Shown here: positions 17,424 through 24,399 of the stretch, in pieces | Layout: each line of letters opens with the position of its first letter | Numbering within the stretch: the first letter of the stretch is position 1 | Assembly (NCBI GenBank): GCA_963781705.1 | Contig: CAWAGP010000003.1 | Coordinates: forward strand, 1-34,818 | Direction: 5' to 3' | DNA: 34,818 bases | DNA from: JALYGJ01 sp963781705 | Lineage (GTDB): Bacteria; Chloroflexota; Limnocylindria; Limnocylindrales; CSP1-4 | Program-made: the position numbers and the translations under genes | The notes under the pieces: generated by a model | Told to the model about the DNA's origin: nothing | What the model saw: the letters and a program-made list of their open reading frames with translations, nothing else | Database searches by the model: none

Positions 17424-17743
17424 GCCGCACCCTCTACCGGCGGACGCGGGCGGATCTCACGCGCGGGTGTCAGCATCAGCAAGCCTCGCTTCGTCGCGGC
17501 CGAACCGGGCAGAGCGAAGACGTCTTCTGACGGGGAGTCCTGGGCCGACCACCAGCACGATCTTTGCTCATCACCGGTGAGCGGTTCACGAGCCCTGTTC
17601 TGGGCGCAGAAACCCAGACCGCCCACGAATGATCGACGGAAGCTGCTGCACGTCCCGCAACTCGTCGCCGATCGGCCGCACAGGAAGCATCGGTTCGAGT
17701 CGACTTGCACCGTCCGGCAGTTCGGACAGCGCCATGTTGCCAT
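17417..17743 (-). CDS. Zinc-ribbon protein, hypothetical
   Basis: The 108-residue product opens with MATWRCPNCRTVQ and has cysteine pairs C6/C9, C19/C22 and C29/C32 plus single cysteines near 46 and 62. The first two pairs form a classical zinc ribbon; the rest (SCGTCSSFRRSFVGGLGFC) could bind a second metal. ATG 17743 is preferred over TTG 17749. It lies 18 bases from the end of the PASTA kinase gene on the same strand, so it may be read from the same transcript. Function unknown. Confidence 0.7.
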   Translation of the reverse strand: MATWRCPNCRTVQVDSNRCFLCGRSATSCGTCSSFRRSFVGGLGFCAQNRAREPLTGDEQRSCWWSAQDSPSEDVFALPGSAATKRGLLMLTPAREIRPRPPVEGAAQ

Positions 17744-17761
17744 CGACAACCAGTCTAGGTG

Positions 17762-19735
17762 TTACGGGCAGGCGTCGGCGGGTGCTTTGACGAGCAGGTC
17801 CACTTCCGTGCCGGGTGCAACCTGCGACGCCGGCGGCGGATACTGCTGGGCCACCTGCCAGCTGTCATCCGGAGAGCCAAAGCTGCTGTTCGACCCCGAA
17901 AAGACGGCGCCCAGCTGCAGTCCCGCGGTTGTGATCTCATCTCGGGCCTGGCCGAGGCTCTCGCATGTCGCCGAATAATTGCCGACCGTCACCGGCGTTA
18001 GCGTTGGTGTCGGGGCCGGCGTGGGCGACGGAGTCGGCGTCGGCGATGGCGTGGGTGAGGGGGTAGGTGATGGGGTCGGCGTGGGTATCGGCGTCGGCGA
18101 TGGCGTGGGTGAGGGGGTAGGTGATGGGGTCGGCGTGAATGACGGCCCAAAGTTCGGCGTCGGCGTCGGCGGTGGTCCCAGCGACACGACGTAGTCGATG
18201 CTCGTGCCGTTGGCCACCTCGACACCGGCGCGCGGGTTGGTGCGCACGATCAGCGTGGCCGGCACGTCCGGGTCGTACGCCTCACTGCGATCACCGGGAA
18301 CCAACGAACTCTGCGCCAGCAGGCTGAACAGCTCAGCCTCCGTGCGCAGGCGCAGATCGGGCACGACCACGGTGACGCGCTTCGTGGCGACCGTGACGGT
18401 CACCCTGTCACCGTGCTGGACAGTTGCGCCGGCAGGGGGGTCCTGGGCAAGGATGGTGCCCTCGGCCGAGGTATCGGTGACCTGGTATGCGCCCACGGTC
18501 AGCAGCAGGCCGGCGGCATCGGCGCTGCGCTCAGCGTCGGTAACCGACTGGCCGACATACGAGGCCAGCGTGAACTGGCCAGCCGACGCAATCGGCGTCG
18601 GTGTCGGACTCGCGCGGCTGCCCAGCAGCAGGAACAGCAGCACCGCTCCGGCCACCAGCACCAACACACCCAGGATGGCAGCAATCCATCCCCACGGGCC
18701 CGCGCCGTCGCCGTCCTCGTCGTACTCGTCGTCGGCATACGGCCGGCGGACGGCCGCACCGCGCCGGAGCGAGCTGTAAGCCACGCCCGGCACGGCCCCG
18801 TCGGCGGGCTGCCGGGCCGCGTCGGCGGACGGGATCAACATCGGCGGCGGTCCGGCGGGTCGCGCCGGCGGCGGAGCCGGCGGCGCGGCCATCGACATCG
18901 CCGCCGCGCCGGCCGGGTCGGCGATGTACCGCTCGAGCAGCGTTGCCACCTCGCCGGCCGAAGGCCGGTCGGCCGGCGCGCGCGCCAGCGTCCGGCGCAC
19001 GATCGCGTCGAGGATGGGTGGCACGTCGCGGTTGATCGAGGATGGCGCCGGCGGATCGCCGGCCAGCCGCGCCACTGCCACGGCGCCGGCCGAATCGCCG
19101 GTCCACGCCCGCTGCCCGGTGAGCATCTCGAACAGCACCAGACCGGCGGAGTAGATGTCCGAAGCCGCGGTCACCAGCTCGCCGCGTGCCTGCTCCGGGC
19201 TGAAGTAGTGGACGCTGCCGAGGGTCGTTCCGGGCATCGTCAGTTGCGCCTCGGAGAAGGCCCGCGCGATGCCGAAGTCGGCGACCTTGACGCTGCCGGC
19301 GCGAGTCAGCAGCACGTTGGTGGGCTTGATGTCGCGATGGACTATGCCGCGCGCATGCGCTGCGTTCAGCGCTTCGTAGATCTGCTGGGCGATGCGCGCG
19401 GCGGCGAGTGGCTCGAAGGCGCCGCGCTCGCGAATGATGGCGGCCAGTTCGCCACCGTCGATCAGCTCCATGACGATGAACGGGTCGCCTTGCTCCATGC
19501 CGTAGTCGTAGACGTTGACCACGTTGGGGTGGCTGAGCGCCGCAGCCGACTGAGCCTCCTGCCGGAAGCGCGCCACGAAGGCGGGGTCTCGCCCGTACTC
19601 GGCACGCAGCACCTTGACCGCCACGTCACGTCCCAGCTGGACGTCGTGCGCGCGGTAGATGGTTGCCATGCCCCCCTGGCCGAGCAGCTCGACCAATCGA
19701 TAGCGACCGGCAAGTACCTGTCCGACTTCGGCCAA
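17762..19735 (-). CDS. PASTA-domain Ser/Thr protein kinase (PknB/PrkC type)
   Basis: The 657-residue membrane kinase has an N-terminal kinase domain (11-270), with Gly loop LGQGGMATIY, ATP lysine K41, catalytic HRD 133-135 and DFG 153-155 followed by the activation loop. An acidic juxtamembrane stretch leads to a transmembrane helix (349-371). Outside are PASTA-like domains at about 388-452 and 453-520, then a Pro/Thr/Ser repeat (about 521-582), and a third PASTA-like domain to the C-terminus. PASTA domains bind peptidoglycan fragments, so it probably links wall state to growth. The TTG start at 19735 has a perfect AGGAGA Shine-Dalgarno 4-10 bases upstream. Confidence 0.95.
   Translation of the reverse strand: MAEVGQVLAGRYRLVELLGQGGMATIYRAHDVQLGRDVAVKVLRAEYGRDPAFVARFRQEAQSAAALSHPNVVNVYDYGMEQGDPFIVMELIDGGELAAIIRERGAFEPLAAARIAQQIYEALNAAHARGIVHRDIKPTNVLLTRAGSVKVADFGIARAFSEAQLTMPGTTLGSVHYFSPEQARGELVTAASDIYSAGLVLFEMLTGQRAWTGDSAGAVAVARLAGDPPAPSSINRDVPPILDAIVRRTLARAPADRPSAGEVATLLERYIADPAGAAAMSMAAPPAPPPARPAGPPPMLIPSADAARQPADGAVPGVAYSSLRRGAAVRRPYADDEYDEDGDGAGPWGWIAAILGVLVLVAGAVLLFLLLGSRASPTPTPIASAGQFTLASYVGQSVTDAERSADAAGLLLTVGAYQVTDTSAEGTILAQDPPAGATVQHGDRVTVTVATKRVTVVVPDLRLRTEAELFSLLAQSSLVPGDRSEAYDPDVPATLIVRTNPRAGVEVANGTSIDYVVSLGPPPTPTPNFGPSFTPTPSPTPSPTPSPTPIPTPTPSPTPSPTPSPTPTPSPTPAPTPTLTPVTVGNYSATCESLGQARDEITTAGLQLGAVFSGSNSSFGSPDDSWQVAQQYPPPASQVAPGTEVDLLVKAPADACP
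18036..18137. repeat. 48-bp exact direct repeat, period 54, within the PASTA kinase gene
   Basis: An identical 48-base block occurs at 18036-18083 and 18090-18137, separated by 6 bases. It encodes part of the PTPSPTPSPTP linker between PASTA domains on the minus strand. Shorter 6-base Pro-Thr/Pro-Ser units surround it, which makes the linker prone to length changes by slippage. Confidence 0.9.
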
Positions 19736-19800
19736 GTCTTCTCCTGCCCTGTATCTAGACCGTTAGCCTCGCCCGCGGCGGAGGCGCGCCTGTTCTGGCC

Positions 19801-20679
19801 TCAGCTGAGGTCCAGGCCGGCAAGAAAGTGCCGGAAATCGGCGCCCAGATCCGGGCGCTCAAGCGCCAGCTCGACGGAGGCCTTGAGCCAGCCCATGGTA
19901 GTGCCTGCGTCGTACCGATGACCCTCGAAGGCGTAGGCGTAGATGTCCTGCTCGGCCATCAGCGCTTCGATTGCATCGGTCAGTTGGATCTCGCCGCCCG
20001 CACCATGCGGCGTCGTCTCGAGCTTCTCGAAAATCTTGGGCGTGAGCACGTAGCGGCCGATGATCGCCAGGTTGCTGGGCGCCGCTTCCGGCGCCGGTTT
20101 CTCGACCATCCCGCGCACCCGGTGCAGGCGCGTGTCGGCGCTCGACGTGTGCGGGTCAGGATCGATGATCCCGTAGCGCGGCGCGTCATCCGGCGCGACG
20201 CTCATGACCGCGACCACCGACGAATGCGTTTCACGGTAGGCCTCGATCAGCTGGCCGATACACGGCCGGTTGCCGACGACCACGTCGTCGGGCAGCATCA
20301 CCGCGAAGGGCTCGTCGCCGACCATCTCCTTGGCCATCAGCACGGCGTGGCCCAGTCCGAGCTGCTCCTTCTGGCGCACGTAGCTGATCTGCACCATATC
20401 GACGATCTGCCGGACCCGGCGCAGCATGTCGATGTCGCCCTTCTCCTCGAGCAGGGCCTCGAGTTCGTAGGAATGATCGAAGTGGTCCTCGATCGGCCGC
20501 TTCTGGCTGCTGGTGATGATGATGACCTGCTCGATGCCGCCGGCCACTGCCTCCTCGATGCTGTACTGGATGACCGGCTTGTCAACCAGCGGCAGCATCT
20601 CCTTGGGCAGCGCCTTGGTCGCGGGTAGGAGCCGCGTACCCCAGCCGGCGGCCGGAAAGACTGCTTTTCGGACGCGCAA
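19801..20679 (-). CDS. galU: UTP-glucose-1-phosphate uridylyltransferase
   Basis: The 292-residue nucleotidyltransferase makes UDP-glucose from UTP and glucose-1-phosphate, a precursor for polysaccharides and glycolipids. Signatures are KAVFPAAGWGTRLLPATKALPKEMLPL at the N-terminus (uridine-binding GWGTR and activating lysine), QYSIEEAVAGGIEQ, LGLGHAVLMAKE, MLPDDVVV and MVEKPAPEAAPS. The only plausible start is TTG 20679, with AAGGGG 5 bases ahead of it. Length and ends are typical. It is followed by the PASTA kinase gene on the same strand after 65 bases. Confidence 0.96.
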   Translation of the reverse strand: MRVRKAVFPAAGWGTRLLPATKALPKEMLPLVDKPVIQYSIEEAVAGGIEQVIIITSSQKRPIEDHFDHSYELEALLEEKGDIDMLRRVRQIVDMVQISYVRQKEQLGLGHAVLMAKEMVGDEPFAVMLPDDVVVGNRPCIGQLIEAYRETHSSVVAVMSVAPDDAPRYGIIDPDPHTSSADTRLHRVRGMVEKPAPEAAPSNLAIIGRYVLTPKIFEKLETTPHGAGGEIQLTDAIEALMAEQDIYAYAFEGHRYDAGTTMGWLKASVELALERPDLGADFRHFLAGLDLS

Positions 20680-20803
20680 CGGAACCCCTTATCGCTTCTC
20701 GTGGAAGGGCGCGCACTCACAGGGGTCGCGCCGGCCTGGCGGCCGCCCGGAGTATAGCCGCGGTGCCCGCCCACCCTCACCGGGCCTACCTGGTGGGCGA
20801 CCG

Positions 20804-21886
20804 TCAGTCGATTTCGGCGGCGGCGGCAGGCTGGAGGACGGCGGCATCGGGATCCGGCACCGCCGGCGCGCGCGGAGCGACCTGCAGCACGACTGCGGCG
20901 ACGATGACCGCCGCGCCACCGAGCAATTGAACGGGCACGGTCTGCTCGCCGAGCAGCAGCGCGGCGAGCGTGACGCCGACGAGCGGCTCGACGGTCATCA
21001 TGATCGCGGCCCGGCTGGGACCGATCAGGTCGATGCCCGTGATGAACGCAAACGTTGACACGGCCGCCGCCGCGACACCGCCCGCCAGCAGCACCGGCCA
21101 GACGCCTGCGTTGCTGAGCGGGACGCTCAACGCTGCCGTGTCGCCTACCAGCACAGCCAGCGGGGCAGCGAGCAACGCGGCCGCGAGGACTACCCAGGTC
21201 GAGACGTGCAGCGCGGGCATCGGCGGGAAACCGCGTCCGGCAACGAGGATGAACGCCGCCTGGCAGAGCGCCGCCAGCAAGGCCAGCCCGACACCGACCG
21301 GGTTGACGACGACGCTGTCTGAGCCGAACACGGGCACCAGCACGACCAGCACCAAGCCGACGCACGACAGCGCCAGCGCGCCAATGCGCAGCGGTCCCAA
21401 CCGCTCGTGATAGAGCCGCGCGGCGGTGACGGTCACGATCGCCGGGTACGAGTAGAAACAGATGAGCGCGACGGCGATGGTGGTCGTCGAGAAGGCGGCA
21501 AACATGGCGATGTTGAGGACCGCGCCGCAGACGGCCGCGAACAGCAGCGCCAGGCGATCACGGCGGCTCAGCACGAGCGGGTTGGGAACTCGGCGGCGGC
21601 CGGAGAGGCTGCCTATGACCAGCGCCGCGGCGAAGAGGGACAGGGCGCCAATCGCGGCGCGCCAGGTAACGAAGCTGAGCGCGTCGACGCCGAATGTATC
21701 CGCCGTGCGCGACAGGTAGCTGAGCGTGCCGAAGAGGGCGGCGCCGCCGCCGACCAGGACGACGCCGAGCAGCGACCGGTTCAGGGTGTCAGCTGACCCG
21801 CTCCTGCCGTGCCGGGCGCAGGATTCGACCCGTGAAGGGGATGCGGATGTCGCGGAAGACTTCGCTGGAGACCAGGAAGCCGGCAA
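20804..21886 (-). CDS. EamA/DMT-superfamily transporter
   Basis: The 360-residue protein has the two-times-five helix layout of the drug/metabolite transporter superfamily. Repeat one begins about residue 36 (SLLGVVLVGGGAALFGTL) and includes LSFVTWRAAIGA; repeat two includes VGLALLAALCQAAFILVAGRG and the typical end MTVEPLVGVTLAALLLGEQ. Members export amino acids, sugars or other small molecules; the substrate is not readable. The TTG start at 21886 overlaps the upstream gene by 98 bases. The first 34 residues are not hydrophobic or conserved, so the true start may be CTG 21784, just behind the upstream gene's stop. Confidence 0.88.
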   Translation of the reverse strand: MPASWSPAKSSATSASPSRVESCARHGRSGSADTLNRSLLGVVLVGGGAALFGTLSYLSRTADTFGVDALSFVTWRAAIGALSLFAAALVIGSLSGRRRVPNPLVLSRRDRLALLFAAVCGAVLNIAMFAAFSTTTIAVALICFYSYPAIVTVTAARLYHERLGPLRIGALALSCVGLVLVVLVPVFGSDSVVVNPVGVGLALLAALCQAAFILVAGRGFPPMPALHVSTWVVLAAALLAAPLAVLVGDTAALSVPLSNAGVWPVLLAGGVAAAAVSTFAFITGIDLIGPSRAAIMMTVEPLVGVTLAALLLGEQTVPVQLLGGAAVIVAAVVLQVAPRAPAVPDPDAAVLQPAAAAEID

Positions 21887-22838
21887 ATATGAGCACCACG
21901 CCGAGCAGGTGGCCGGCTTCGTACAGCGCAGGCGAGCCCAGGCGATACATGCCGTCGGTGATGGTCGGGATGAAGGCGCCGATGGCGATCAGCAGCGTCG
22001 CCGGCACGCGGCTGTGGATCCGCCCCGCGCCGAGCGCGCGCAATGCACCGGGCAGCGAGGCGAAGAAGTTCACGGTGATAGCGAAGGGCGACAGGATCAG
22101 GTTGAACAGGAACTGCTCACCCGGCTGTGATGGGTCAAGCGAGTAGTTCAACACGCGCCGCTTGGGCATGAACACGTACGCCGAGAACAGAGCGCCGAGG
22201 ACCAGTGCGAACGCGCCGGTGACGTTCATGAACGGGGTCAACAGGCGCAGGTCCGATGGAAAGAGCGACGCGTCTGGTTGATTGCTGCCGGCCGACACGA
22301 GATAGCCCGGCGCCGGCAGGCTGGTTGCAAACATCAGCACGACCGACAGGACGGTGGCCCCGACGACCGCCGCAGCGGCTATCCACGGCCAGCGCTCGTT
22401 GGCGAAGTAGGTCTCGATGACGATGGCAGCAGCCACCGCGGCAGCCACCAGGAAATAGATGAGAGGCAGCATGCCGGCATCGGCGTACCCGGTCGGGTCG
22501 CGGCGCGGCGTGAGGAAGGTGAACAGGCCGGCGAAGAAGATGCACAGCGCAAAGCCGTAGCCGAAGCGAGTTCGGCCGAGCAGGAACGCCGTGCCCAGGC
22601 CGAGCCAGCCGACCAGCCACACGCCGCCGACCAGGAACCAGCTGCGGTAGAGCAGCTCATTCCAACCGCTCAACTGGGCGAATGCTTCGCACCCGGCGGC
22701 AATGCCATAGAAGAGCATGCCCAGCGCCCAGATCAACTGATAGGCGCGGCGGCGCTGCCGCCACTGGTCGAACAGGGCAATGGCAAAGACGAGGCCAAGC
22801 ACCGCTGTTACGACGGGCACCACGAATGCGAGGTCCAT
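21789..22838 (-). CDS. Polytopic membrane protein, hypothetical
   Basis: The 349-residue product has about nine transmembrane helices, beginning with FVVPVVTAVLGLVFAIALF and including WFLVGGVWLVGWLGLGTAFLL split by polar loops such as LTPRRDPTGYADAGMLP. Similar proteins of unknown function are common in Chloroflexota and Actinobacteria. ATG 22838 has a GAGGG Shine-Dalgarno about 7 bases upstream. It sits 10 bases behind the CxxC gene and probably shares its transcript. Confidence 0.75.
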   Translation of the reverse strand: MDLAFVVPVVTAVLGLVFAIALFDQWRQRRRAYQLIWALGMLFYGIAAGCEAFAQLSGWNELLYRSWFLVGGVWLVGWLGLGTAFLLGRTRFGYGFALCIFFAGLFTFLTPRRDPTGYADAGMLPLIYFLVAAAVAAAIVIETYFANERWPWIAAAAVVGATVLSVVLMFATSLPAPGYLVSAGSNQPDASLFPSDLRLLTPFMNVTGAFALVLGALFSAYVFMPKRRVLNYSLDPSQPGEQFLFNLILSPFAITVNFFASLPGALRALGAGRIHSRVPATLLIAIGAFIPTITDGMYRLGSPALYEAGHLLGVVLIFAGFLVSSEVFRDIRIPFTGRILRPARQERVS

Positions 22839-22848
22839 GTTCTATCCC

Positions 22849-23250
22849 TCAGGCTGGCACGAACTCATGCGCCTGGTGATGCAACCCGTCGCACAGGCCC
22901 CACTGTTCACCCTCGCCCGGGATGGGCACCGGCCGCATGATCTCACGCACGTCGGACAGACGGCAGAAGAGATAACCGCGGCTGCTGGCCCAGGAGCGAA
23001 AGTGACTCGGCTCGGCGTGGAACTCGTGCGGGCCGGGATTCAGGCGCGCGCCGACGGCCCAGCTGGGTGGCGCCTCGGGCGAGACGACATCGAGCAGTGT
23101 GATGCGAAACGGCGTGCCGGCAATGAGCTGTCCGCAGCCTTCGCACCGGATCGCATCGTTCTCGTCGAAAAGCGTCGTGATCGGGATGCCGTAGATCTCG
23201 CCACCCCTGAACTTGCTGGTCATCGGCCCCGCGATTGTAGCCAAGCGCAT
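22849..23250 (-). CDS. CxxC-containing small protein, hypothetical
   Basis: The 133-residue product has one cysteine pair, C36/C39 (IRCEGCGQLI), that may bind zinc, and no membrane segments. ATG 23250 forms TGATG with the stop of the APH-like gene (a one-base overlap), which supports this start by translational coupling; ATG 23223 (MTSKFRGGEIYG) is an in-frame alternative. I do not recognise a family. Confidence 0.65.
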   Translation of the reverse strand: MRLATIAGPMTSKFRGGEIYGIPITTLFDENDAIRCEGCGQLIAGTPFRITLLDVVSPEAPPSWAVGARLNPGPHEFHAEPSHFRSWASSRGYLFCRLSDVREIMRPVPIPGEGEQWGLCDGLHHQAHEFVPA

Positions 23251-24260
23251 CAGTCCGGCAGCGCATCCAACCAGCCGGGGCGCGGCAGCTCCAGCAGGCG
23301 CGCCGCCCAGTCCAGCGAAGCTCTGAGTTGGCGCCGCTGCACCCAGCGCAGGCGGGGCAGGCCGGGAATGTCCGGGCGCGGCGCGCGATCGGCGAAATAG
23401 CCGGCGATGCCGACGATCGACGCGACCAGCACTTCATGACGGATCGGTCGCACGGCCGAATACCAGCCGACGACGGCATCGGGCGGCGGGCCACCCTCGG
23501 ATGCGATCGACTGGGCAAAGGCGGCCAAGTCGATCTCGGGCGGACCGGCGCAGGCGAAGGGCCAGTCGAAGATGCGCAGCAGCGAGCCGTCGATGCGGAT
23601 GTTGTCCGAGCGCGTGTCGAAGTGCAGCAGCGCCGCCGGTGGCGGCGCTCGGTAGAGCGCCCGTTCGCCGCGGGCAAGAACCGGCAGGGAGTCGCGCAGC
23701 CACTCGCGCGCCGCCGCATGGTCGCCGCCGGCCAGCGTCGCCAGGCGCTCGACTCGTTCGTCGTCCGCAGTGATTTGGCGCCAGTAGCTGGCGAACTCGC
23801 GGTGACTGCCACGCGGCAGCCACGCGGGCAGAGGCCGGCCGGCGGTCGACTCATGGAACTCCGCGTACGACCTCGTCGCCCTTTCGGCCTTCGCCGGCGT
23901 CCACGGCAGCGCCGCCTCGCCGGTCACCGCCTCGAGCAGCATCACGTGCCATCCGTCACGGCGGATCGAACCCAGGTAGGCGGGCGCCCACGGTCGCAGC
24001 ATGTCGCCCAGACGGCGATAGGCCCGCTCCTCGACGTCCAGCGACCAGCGCACACCGGACCCCTGTTCGAGCGGATAGGTGCCCTTGAAGAACGCGCGCG
24101 ACGCGTCCTCGAGCGTCAGCACGAAGGTGGCCGACGGCCCGTAGCCGCCGTAGGCGCGCACGGCCCGCTTCACGCGCGCGCCCAGCGTCTCATCGACACG
24201 CCGCCTGACGCTCGCGGGCACCGCCAACCAGCTCGGCTTGTCCTCTCGTCGCTGACTCAT
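23250..24260 (-). CDS. Aminoglycoside phosphotransferase (APH)-like kinase
   Basis: The 336-residue product has the APH/choline-kinase fold. The catalytic loop is LLHFDTRSDNIRI with H213, D215 and N220, and the metal-binding aspartate is D232 in RIFDWPFACAGPPEIDLAAF. The N-terminal lobe shows TFVLTLEDASRAFFKG with a plausible ATP lysine (K59). Family members phosphorylate aminoglycosides, sugars, homoserine or other small molecules; nothing here points to antibiotic resistance. It is the first gene of a minus-strand run with the CxxC gene, the polytopic membrane protein and the DMT transporter. Confidence 0.85.
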   Translation of the reverse strand: MSQRREDKPSWLAVPASVRRRVDETLGARVKRAVRAYGGYGPSATFVLTLEDASRAFFKGTYPLEQGSGVRWSLDVEERAYRRLGDMLRPWAPAYLGSIRRDGWHVMLLEAVTGEAALPWTPAKAERATRSYAEFHESTAGRPLPAWLPRGSHREFASYWRQITADDERVERLATLAGGDHAAAREWLRDSLPVLARGERALYRAPPPAALLHFDTRSDNIRIDGSLLRIFDWPFACAGPPEIDLAAFAQSIASEGGPPPDAVVGWYSAVRPIRHEVLVASIVGIAGYFADRAPRPDIPGLPRLRWVQRRQLRASLDWAARLLELPRPGWLDALPD

Positions 24261-24399
24261 AGGCGCCGATTGTCACCGGGCGGCCGGCAACTTACTTGGC
24301 GAACGCCGCGGGCAAGGTAGCGGAGCCGGAGTCCCATGGGCGCCAGCAGGCGTAAGCTCGACACCCAATCCGCGAGACCTTTGTGCACCATTGACTCTC

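Noticed and set aside
18036..18137. Possible CRISPR array
   Set aside because: There are only two exact copies with 6 bases between them, inside a coding sequence; no unique spacers of the right size.
17979..18194. Val/Gly-rich plus-strand frame (VGVGDGVGVG repeats)
   Set aside because: It is the reverse strand of the Pro/Thr/Ser linker of the PASTA kinase gene and has no start signal or independent support.
23250..24260. Antibiotic resistance gene
   Set aside because: The APH fold is shared by many metabolic kinases, and neither sequence nor context points to aminoglycosides.
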